Part shown: piece after piece, positions 1 through 7,300 of the stretch
Layout of the letters: each line of letters starts with the position of its first letter
Position numbering within the stretch: the first letter of the stretch is position 1
Origin: a virus
Length of the DNA stretch: 22,986 nucleotides
IMG/VR virus record: IMGVR_UViG_3300017708_002979
Location: 1 to 22,986 of that record
Direction: 5' to 3' (one strand)
Translations under genes and position numbers: made by a program
Notes under the pieces: model-generated
Database searches by the model: none
What the model saw: only the letters and a program-made list of their open reading frames with translations
Told to the model about the DNA's origin: nothing

Positions 1-141
1 AATCAATTCCATGTTAGTCATGGCATCTTCGATCATGCAAATGGTCTTACCACCACCCGTAGGGATGATCACCTGACCTCTGCTGTTGTCCCACATTGCA
101 TTAACTGCTTTTTTCTGGTGGGGGCGAAGGGTGGTGGTCAT
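1..141 (-). CDS. Superfamily 2 DNA/RNA helicase, N-terminal fragment (runs off the window)
   Basis: Only the first 47 codons are inside the window. The start is the ATG at 141, preceded by an AAGAGAG ribosome-binding-like stretch. The peptide begins MTTTLRPHQKKAVNAM and then has IIPTGGGKT at about residues 25-33. This is the Q-motif-like LRPHQ start and the Walker A (motif I) loop of DEAD/DEAH or type III restriction-like superfamily 2 helicases. These ATPases unwind or remodel nucleic acid, and in T4-like phages such enzymes serve replication and recombination. T4 UvsW carries an extra N-terminal domain before the helicase core. That domain is absent here, so I do not assign the uvsW name. 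A sigma70-like promoter lies directly upstream, consistent with early or middle expression. Confidence 0.85.
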   Translation of the reverse strand, partial: MTTTLRPHQKKAVNAMWDNSRGQVIIPTGGGKTICMIEDAMTNMELI

Positions 142-163
142 GCTCTCTTGCGTTGATACAGTT

Positions 164-192
164 ATTATAACAGAAAAGGGGGCCCCTGTGAA
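164..192 (-). promoter_or_regulatory. Sigma70-like promoter of the helicase gene, overlapping a terminator
   Basis: On the minus strand TTCACA (192-187) is followed by exactly 17 bases and then TATAAT (169-164). The -10 is a perfect match and the -35 matches at four of six positions. The -10 lies 22 bases before the helicase ATG. The -35 is formed by the loop of the terminator hairpin of the upstream gene, and the spacer contains that terminator's 3' arm and U-tract. Promoter activity is inferred from sequence only. Confidence 0.6.
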
Positions 193-200
193 GGGCCCCC
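174..200 (-). terminator. Intrinsic terminator of the 387-residue gene
   Basis: On the minus strand GGGGGCCC (200-193), a seven-base loop TTCACAG, and GGGCCCCC (185-178) form an uninterrupted all-GC stem of eight base pairs, followed by TTTT (177-174). It begins 28 bases after the stop codon of the minus-strand gene ending at 229. This is a textbook Rho-independent terminator. The hairpin is symmetrical, but only the minus strand has a following T-run. Confidence 0.9.
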
Positions 201-228
201 TAACCAGTTTGCAGATTGTCACATGGAC

Positions 229-1392
229 TCAGGGTTGAGTCAGAGTGATGCAGTCAGCTTTAGGATCAAACTGAATAGAATTACCATACATATCGACGAT
301 GTTTTGTTCAGTAGGACGACCCTTATCATTAGGATCTGGTTTAATATACTGCGCCTTGAATCCAGCCAACTTGACTTGAATACGAGACTCATCAAACTCA
401 CCACAATCATCGAAGATACTCATGGCAAACTTCACCCAAGTTTCTTTCTGTTCATTCCAATCAGCAATGAACTTACTACGAAACTCTTCAAGATCGTCTA
501 CACGATTCTGAGAGTATCCTATCACATAGACAGGTACACCATACTTGACAGAGTTACTAATAGCACGAGCCCATACAGACTTGTTGTTACCAGCACCAGA
601 GCAATATACAATATAACCCTGTGTCTGAATCTCTCCTTTAGAGCGACCTTCAATACCCTGTTTAGCAAGGTTTTGAGCAGCAATGAAACCATTCAAGGTG
701 TTCTTGCCATGTCCAGTAGAATTATAAGTACGGAAGTTACTGAAAACTTCACACTCACTATAGGAAGCTTTCTTGATCTTGCTACGTTGCGTTACAGTAC
801 GATCAGCAGCAATAATTTCAACAAAGGCATCAATAGCATCTTGAGTATTCTCAATTAGACCACGCTCTTTAGCGTTAACGACCTCTTTTACATAATCAGG
901 GATCTTTTGATCCATCTGAGGATTACTGTGGTGATTGCTTACGTTACGAGCAACTACTTCAGCATACTCATCCTCATACTCATAAATGTCAAAGATGTAA
1001 CACTCTTGACCTAGATTGTTCAGGGCACCATCACGATTAAAACCAGATTGTGCTCTTAGTGAGTAGATACTGGTGCTTTGTGAATCAAAGCAAGCAATAG
1101 GAGGTTGAGATTCCTTACGATAACCAACAGTATTGAAGTTGTTGGTCAGGTTATTAACGTGCTCAGAGTCATTGTTCTTATCACGAGGTTGTTGTGCTTC
1201 ATCATAACGAACAAACTGACGTGGGATGATATAACGTCCCATGAAATTAGCACCAGCATATTCTTTGGGTGGTGCAGTCTCTAAAGACTCTTGTAACAGT
1301 TCTTCGGTTAAACCAAGAGGATTGTTACATGTAAGAAGAACCTTTTGCCACATGGCAAGAACTTCTACGGAGATGTTGATAGTAGGATTCAT
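229..1392 (-). CDS. Phage protein of uncertain function, possibly ParB/sulfiredoxin-like (387 residues)
   Basis: The protein is soluble, with no signal peptide or membrane segment. About residues 75-140 contain a stretch with QPPIACFD and then SGFNRDGAL, which loosely resembles the ParB/sulfiredoxin-like nuclease fold: a conserved residue patch followed by a GxxR-type loop. The C-terminal half is rich in charged residues, and a segment near residues 265-295 (GYIVYCSGAGNNKSVWARA) is glycine-rich without being a clear P-loop. I do not recognise a family with certainty. I chose the ATG at 1392 (MNPTINIS). An in-frame GTG at 1413 would add seven residues and has a GAGG only four bases upstream. 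The gene has its own sigma70-like promoter and a strong terminator, so it looks like a single-gene transcription unit, probably early. Confidence 0.75.
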   Translation of the reverse strand: MNPTINISVEVLAMWQKVLLTCNNPLGLTEELLQESLETAPPKEYAGANFMGRYIIPRQFVRYDEAQQPRDKNNDSEHVNNLTNNFNTVGYRKESQPPIACFDSQSTSIYSLRAQSGFNRDGALNNLGQECYIFDIYEYEDEYAEVVARNVSNHHSNPQMDQKIPDYVKEVVNAKERGLIENTQDAIDAFVEIIAADRTVTQRSKIKKASYSECEVFSNFRTYNSTGHGKNTLNGFIAAQNLAKQGIEGRSKGEIQTQGYIVYCSGAGNNKSVWARAISNSVKYGVPVYVIGYSQNRVDDLEEFRSKFIADWNEQKETWVKFAMSIFDDCGEFDESRIQVKLAGFKAQYIKPDPNDKGRPTEQNIVDMYGNSIQFDPKADCITLTQP

Positions 1393-1453
1393 TAAATGAA
1401 TTGAATAGAACACATGACCTCGGGAGTTGAACTCCTGTCCTGATCACTTAGCT

Positions 1454-1482
1454 AATATAGGTCAGAACGAGCCTCCTGTCAA
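1454..1482 (-). promoter_or_regulatory. Sigma70-like promoter of the 387-residue gene
   Basis: On the minus strand a perfect TTGACA -35 (1482-1477) is separated by 17 bases from TATATT (1459-1454), which matches the -10 consensus at five of six positions. The -35 overlaps the TGA stop of the preceding 162-residue gene. Together with the promoters at 1995-2023 and 164-192, it suggests host-type RNA polymerase drives each early gene here. Confidence 0.65.
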
Positions 1483-1967
1483 CCCCTTATCCAATCTTTT
1501 TTGAGTCTCACTCCAAGAACTCTCTTACATAACTCAAGAGATACCTGTTGTGGCCTGCCTTTCCACCCATACCATTTAGTTTTCTTTCCTGTATCATATG
1601 GCGGATTCGCTTTCACTGACCAGTATTGTTCAGCAGTACAGTCATATACAGTGTCATCATATTGCAACCACCAGTGTTTCTCACCACGATAATCTTCACC
1701 ACTATATGATACTAACTCATCACTATCGATAAGAAAACATAATGCTTGAGTAGAATGATAGCAATGACCATAGAATCTATTCATACCCTTATCTTTAGGG
1801 TACATTAATCTCTTTCCTTTCAATAGATCTACAGTAAGTTCTTTTTGAATAAGACTCATTACTTCTTCAATATCATCAAAAGACCATGGCTCAAACTCTA
1901 GAACCCTGGTCTCTGTTATTTTATTTCCATTATAACGATGCCTTTCAACACTCTTTAAAGAGCTCAT
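1479..1967 (-). CDS. Small protein with possible papain-like Cys-His-Asp triad (162 residues)
   Basis: The sequence contains YGHCYHSTQAL (about residues 66-76), KHWWLQYDD (97-105) and VYDCTAEQYW (107-116). A GHCY motif followed by an aromatic HWxL strand and a D-x-TA-x-Q-[FY] motif resembles a family of small phage and bacterial proteins with a papain/transglutaminase-like fold. The candidate residues are C69, H98 and D109. The C-terminus is basic and aromatic (KKTKWYGWKGRPQ). There is no signal peptide. The start is the ATG at 1967, 28 bases downstream of a perfect consensus sigma70 promoter. The role in infection is unknown: early expression would fit host takeover, but that is inference. 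The substrate cannot be named from sequence. Confidence 0.75.
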   Translation of the reverse strand: MSSLKSVERHRYNGNKITETRVLEFEPWSFDDIEEVMSLIQKELTVDLLKGKRLMYPKDKGMNRFYGHCYHSTQALCFLIDSDELVSYSGEDYRGEKHWWLQYDDTVYDCTAEQYWSVKANPPYDTGKKTKWYGWKGRPQQVSLELCKRVLGVRLKKDWIRG

Positions 1968-1994
1968 TATGTTTTATTATCCTGGACAAGCCAG

Positions 1995-2023
1995 ATTATA
2001 CACATATTTCAAGGTCTTGTCAA
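1995..2023 (-). promoter_or_regulatory. Perfect-consensus sigma70 promoter
   Basis: On the minus strand TTGACA (2023-2018), 17 bases, then TATAAT (2000-1995) match the bacterial housekeeping consensus at all twelve positions with ideal spacing. It occupies the 59-base gap between the stop of the 773-residue fibre gene and the ATG of the 162-residue gene. It marks the boundary between late structural genes and early-type genes. A GACAAG/CTTGTC inverted pair surrounds the -10. Confidence 0.8.
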
Positions 2024-2026
2024 GTT

Positions 2027-4348
2027 TTAATAGAAATTATTCCAACTAGATCCATCCCAACCTTGATGCTTACCAGTGCTTGTATTAAAGATAATTGCTC
2101 CTGCTTCTGGGTTACCACCATCAATATTATTTCTTTCAGAAGTTGTTACCACTGGAGGTAGAATATAACTATCAGTGGCAAAACCAACATCAATTACGGC
2201 TCTGGGGTTTGCTACACCTGCACCAATCTTTCCACGACCCTCAAAGGTGGTACCAAGTCTTACAGTACCCGCTGTTATTGTATTTTCAAAAGTTGCAATA
2301 CCACTGACAAGTATATCTTCTTGTAGTTCAAGGGTGGACGTAATTACTGGAATAGATGCCCCAAAACCAACACTGAGAGTTTGTCCAAGATCTAAAGAAG
2401 AGAATGTTGAAATTCCACTTGTTGTAAGAAAATTCTGATCAGGCCCGAAAACAAGTGGATTTCCCGCAAGATCCAAATTATCAATAGTTACTGCAATACC
2501 AGTAAAGTTTGCACCACTAGTGTTAATGCCTATACCAGCACCAAAATCGATACCAGCTGCAAAGGTCGAAATACCTGCTTCTATACTTGAATTGATCCGT
2601 ACATCATTAAAAGTAGATACTCCAGCAACACTTAGATCAGTAACTTCAAGTCTTGGCAAAAGTGGGAAGTGTGCTATATCCGAAAATGTAGAAATTCCAC
2701 CAACAGTCAATCCAAAGGTATCAAGATTTCTAAGTGTTGTGACTCCAGCAGTTGTCGCATAATTGAAGTCGGCAAATGAAGTGAAGTCAGGTGCTTTTAT
2801 GAACTTTACATCAAAGAATGTAGAAATACCTGATGTATTATTAAGATTGATAACTACATCAGGTAATGTTACATCATTAGTAACAACCAATTGTTCAATA
2901 GTTGCAATGTTATTTACATTGAGATCGTTAGCTGTTGCAACGCCTACAATGCTATTATATCTAATTGAACCTTGAACATGAAGATCACCAGCAATATCAA
3001 CCTTACTACTAAATGTAGATGCTCCAGTTACTGAAGCACCGCCAACTACATTCAAAGTTGTAGGTGGATTTGTGTTACCTAAACCTAAACGACCATCACC
3101 AGTAAGAGTCAAAATCTCAACTGCGGGATCAGCTTCTAACCACCTAAAGTTTCCATTAGCAGTAGATTGATCACGTCCAAGGTAATATGAAACATCACCA
3201 GTCGCATAGTTTGATAGTTCTAGATCTTCATCATTGTATCTTAGTTCTACAGTGCTAGCACCAATACCATAATTGCCGCCTATATTAAGAGCAGCAAAAC
3301 CAGACTCACTATGAACTTCTAATCTAGTATCTGCGGTGTCAGTGATAACAACCTTGGATGTTGTTGCTTGATCAGTACCAATACCAATCTTGCTATTAAT
3401 AATATTAAATTCTGATGTTCCAACTTTGAAACTATTTCCTGTAACAGTTAGTACACCAACATTAGCATCTCCAGTAATGTTTGCACGATTGACTGTTAAT
3501 CCAATACCTAGATCTGCATGGTTTGCAGATGTAAATCCAACACGAATGTCGGGTGTTCCCGTTAATGTTCTAGCAGTTGAAGCTGTAGCAATTACAGTTC
3601 CAGTTGCTTCTAGATCTACAAAAGTTGAGATACCTGATGATAAAATATCACCAGTTACATTACCAGTAAATGGTCCACTAAATTCAGCGGCAGTGATTAT
3701 ACCAGCAAACTCTAGATTTTGTTCTAACTTCTCTACTGGTAAAATTGGAATCTTTGATAGTTCTAATCTTGGTATTCTTGCCTGAGTTACGATACCAGAA
3801 GTAATATTATCAGCATCAAGATCTGTTAGATTAGCACCATCACCATGGAATCTAGTTGCAGTTACAGCAGCTGAAACATATACATTTCCTTCTCTAACAC
3901 CAACACCATTAGCACCTATACTTTCTGGATTGTCACCAATTTGTAATGTGTATTGTGGAACTAGAGTTGAAATACCAACATTTCCACCATTATAAACACT
4001 AGATACACCAATACCTAGATCAACATCAATCCATTGAGATGTTGGGATATTTTGCAATCCCGCTCCATCACCAAAGAATTTGATATCTGTAGCTGTTCCA
4101 GTGGATGAAGTAATAATACCTGAAAAGACTGATACGATACCAGCTTTAACTCCTGTGGTAAAAGTTGCTCCGCGACTAACAGTTACGTCAGTAATTGCAA
4201 CACCAGTGAAGTTGGCTTCATTTCTAACATCAAAGAAAGTGGTTGGAACTGATGTTCCAATTCCAACCAGAGATCCATTTACAACAAACGTACTATCATC
4301 AACCTGAACACCTTCTCTGAAATTTAAAACTTTCTTAAAATTAGCCAT
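2027..4348 (-). CDS. Tail fibre-like structural protein with GISTF repeats (773 residues)
   Basis: The protein is low in charge and built of short beta-rich repeats. The motif G-[IV]-[SA]-T-F followed by a hydrophobic or acidic strand recurs through the length (GISTFVDLE, GISTFFDVK, GVSTFNDVR, GISTFAAG, GISTFSSLD, GIATFENT). Segments such as FHGDGANLTDL and GIGT with nearby proline are typical of cyanophage trimeric fibres. The N-terminus MANFKKVLNFREGVQ resembles the virion-attachment end of such fibres. The C-terminal 60 residues end in IIFNTSTGKHQGWDGSSW, a common fibre-tip ending. By analogy it is a homotrimeric adhesin or fibre on the baseplate or neck. It follows the 1944-residue fibre gene and has a late promoter 19 bases upstream. 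No intrinsic terminator is visible downstream. Confidence 0.85.
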   Translation of the reverse strand: MANFKKVLNFREGVQVDDSTFVVNGSLVGIGTSVPTTFFDVRNEANFTGVAITDVTVSRGATFTTGVKAGIVSVFSGIITSSTGTATDIKFFGDGAGLQNIPTSQWIDVDLGIGVSSVYNGGNVGISTLVPQYTLQIGDNPESIGANGVGVREGNVYVSAAVTATRFHGDGANLTDLDADNITSGIVTQARIPRLELSKIPILPVEKLEQNLEFAGIITAAEFSGPFTGNVTGDILSSGISTFVDLEATGTVIATASTARTLTGTPDIRVGFTSANHADLGIGLTVNRANITGDANVGVLTVTGNSFKVGTSEFNIINSKIGIGTDQATTSKVVITDTADTRLEVHSESGFAALNIGGNYGIGASTVELRYNDEDLELSNYATGDVSYYLGRDQSTANGNFRWLEADPAVEILTLTGDGRLGLGNTNPPTTLNVVGGASVTGASTFSSKVDIAGDLHVQGSIRYNSIVGVATANDLNVNNIATIEQLVVTNDVTLPDVVINLNNTSGISTFFDVKFIKAPDFTSFADFNYATTAGVTTLRNLDTFGLTVGGISTFSDIAHFPLLPRLEVTDLSVAGVSTFNDVRINSSIEAGISTFAAGIDFGAGIGINTSGANFTGIAVTIDNLDLAGNPLVFGPDQNFLTTSGISTFSSLDLGQTLSVGFGASIPVITSTLELQEDILVSGIATFENTITAGTVRLGTTFEGRGKIGAGVANPRAVIDVGFATDSYILPPVVTTSERNNIDGGNPEAGAIIFNTSTGKHQGWDGSSWNNFY

Positions 4349-4367
4349 CGATATTGGTGTTTTTTAG

Positions 4368-4374
4368 TATTTAT
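4368..4374 (-). promoter_or_regulatory. T4-type late promoter of the 773-residue fibre gene
   Basis: ATAAATA on the minus strand matches the core of the T4 gp55-dependent late promoter (TATAAATA). It sits 19 bases before the ATG at 4348, a spacing shared with other late genes in this window. It overlaps the last base of the upstream gene's TAA stop. Confidence 0.6.
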
Positions 4375-7300
4375 TATTGAACGCGAATGATGTATGATAA
4401 TGCAAGATATGGTGGTAGATTTGCATTAGTTCCACTTACACCAGCAGCTGTTGGAGTAATGTCATGGTTGTGAGCACCTTCACTATTTGTGGTGTGAATA
4501 TGTCCACCAGCATCAACAGCGCCGTGAGCATGACTACCAGCATCAACAGTATTGTGAGCATGACCACCAGCATTGTTGGTATTATGTGCGTGACCACCAG
4601 TATTGTTGGTGTTATGTCCATGACCACCAGTATTGTTGGTGTTATGTCCATGATTACCATTATTACTCATGTTGTGGTTGTGACCACCACCACCACCAGT
4701 TCCACGGTTTCTATATGATTGAGTTGCTGACTGGTTGTTTCTATTACCACGCTCTACACTACCATTTGCTCTTTGGTAATTATGTGCATGATTACCATTA
4801 TTATTCATATTGTGGTTGTGACCACCATTACCACTGGTATTATGCCTGTGAGCACCAGCATTGTTAGTATTATGGGCGTGAGCTCCAGCATTGTTGGTAT
4901 TATGAGCGTGAGCAGCAGCTGCTACTACGTTATGAGCATGATCTGCAGATGCTTGAATTGAGTGACCATGATTTGCAACTTGACTTGTGCCATGATCATG
5001 ATCAGAAGCGGAAACAGAATTAATAACGTGGTTGTGTGCAACTGTAAATGCATCAGTAGATCCACCAGATGCTCCCATTGCATATGATCCCTCAGTAGCA
5101 ACAACAAACTTATCACTCAAATCTGGTAGTAAGAATGTAGTTCCAGATGGATTTGCGCCGAATGGGAAGACAATTCCACCATTTGTTAGTGCATCATATA
5201 GATCTGGATATGTTGCCTGATCCAACTCAGCACCATCCGCTAGTTTCCAGTTAGCAGGAATCTTAGAAGAATGTCCTGCATAGTTCATAACACCACCGAT
5301 GGGTGGAATGTTGGGTACAATTAGGAAGTTTGCGGATAGTTTGCCAACAACATCCATATTGTCGTTGACTCTAACAATACTAGTTGAATCAGATTGTAGT
5401 GTTAGATCACCAGTTGCAGTCGTGATAACACTTGTGCTAGCTCCAACACCAATTTTGATGTTTGCAAAGTCAGCACCAGCTTTAGCATTGAGTTGACTGA
5501 TAAATGTACCAACACCAGCAACATTTAAATTACCATCAATATTGGTATTTCCTTGTACGTTAAAATCACTACCTAGTTCTAGGTTTCCGTCAAGTGTTGT
5601 GTTTCCAGAAACATTTAGTGTATTGTCAACAGAAACTGGACCACCGAAGGAAGATAGAATAGTCTTAGAAGCACCACCTTCAACAGTTAGTCTGTCATTA
5701 ACAACAACCTCGTCAAAGATAACGGATAGAACTGAAGGATCTTCGCCACGAATACTAGGAATGGGTGCATTGAAGGTTGTCTCTTCACCAGTAGATGGAT
5801 TGATAATCTTGTTACCAATAAAGAAGTCACCGTCATTATTCATAGCGGTGTATACAACCACACCAGCTGATCTGTTCTGAGACTGTGTTAAGAATTCTTC
5901 CTTATCAGTTAGAGTAATTGTCTGGACTTGTGGGAGACCAGTAGAATAGTTACCAGGACCATAACCAAGATATTCAAAGGTATGACCAGATGCACGAAGG
6001 ATAGATGGTCTTCTTAGTTCTGTGCCAAATACCTTAATTCTACGAACTAAAGCACCCTCTTGATGATTCTTAGTATTAGAACCGAGATAACCTCTAATAA
6101 CTACCAATTCATTATTAAGTGATCCTGAGAATTCAGAACTTGCAATTCTCATAATTTCACCATCAATCTCAAGATAAGTTCCTAGTGGGAATCTATCTGT
6201 TGTAGAGATGCCAGAGTTTGCAAGGTTAATTACAATCTTATTATCATCTTTTCCAGAACCTAGATCGTTACCAAGTAAACCAGAATCTCCATCCCAAAGA
6301 TTTATACCTCTAGAACCTAGTGATTCTGTTTCATCACTGATGTTTCCACCTCTAGCTGCGAATGTTGAGGGTAGAACCATAAATGGATCTGTCTGCAAAT
6401 TATTGCTAGTAGTGATTGTGAACGTATTAATACCAACTCTTTCTAATACATTATACTCACCAACATTATTGTTTGAGGAGTCTACGATCTTAAGACTTGA
6501 ACCAGAGATCAAACCATGAGCATCATTACATACAATAGTGTTAACATTACCAACTTTAGTAATAGTGCTAATTGCTACTGACTTACCAGAATTTACAACA
6601 AATTGATTCAACATAACATTTGGATCACCAGATGTCATCGCAAAAGCAACTTTATTTGCATCTGGGATACTTGTAATTCTATAGATGCCATCAGTAGTCT
6701 TACCAACACCAGTTAGTTGAATGGCATTATCATCGGAAGTAGAAATACCACTGTTTGAAATAGTCAGTGATGCTCCAGAGAATCCATCAAAATTAAGAAT
6801 TTCGCCATCTACATATCCAGAACCAGGAGAAATAATCTTTGCACCAATAATATTACCACCAGATCCAACTGTAACTTTAGATGTTGCACCATCCCATGTA
6901 GATGTTCCATCATTGATTAGTTTTACATTATAATAGTTTCCTGCAGCAAATCCAGTTCCACCTGATAGTGAACTATATGTTACAATGCCAGAAAGTCCAT
7001 GTCTTCTGTCCAGAGTTAGGGTAGTAATACCACTAGAATTGTCTCTTTCAATAGAAATGACAGATCTACCAACACCAATAACTCTACTAATCTTATCAAC
7101 AGTTTCTCTTGTAATGCTGCTTTCTGGATCATCAATAGCAACATCCCCCATAGGGTCTCTCTTAGCGAAAGACTTAGCTGAAGGTGGGTTCTCACTTAGA
7201 TTGTCTCTATCAAGTTGTGGATAGAAGTTTTCAATTTTGGGTAGATAATTCTGACCAGTAAATTCTTCAGGGATACTGTTGTCAGCAGATAGAGCTAAGA

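Noticed and set aside
223-858. 211-codon open frame on the plus strand
   Set aside because: It is the antisense shadow of the 387-residue minus-strand gene, has no promoter or ribosome-binding site and biased non-protein-like composition.
1415-1464. Annotated as a real tRNA
   Set aside because: Only 50 bases, T-arm loop of five and no anticodon arm, so a functional tRNA is not supported.
3390-3785. 131-codon plus-strand frame
   Set aside because: Antisense to the beta-repeat fibre gene. The open frame follows from its Val/Thr/Gly-rich codons.
4441-5028. Regular 30-bp repeats resembling a CRISPR array
   Set aside because: Units are contiguous without unique spacers and are in frame inside a fibre gene.
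4436-5116. Several open frames on both strands rich in Met, Val, Ile, His or Thr repeats
   Set aside because: They are other-frame readings of the 30-bp HxH repeats, which keep all frames open.
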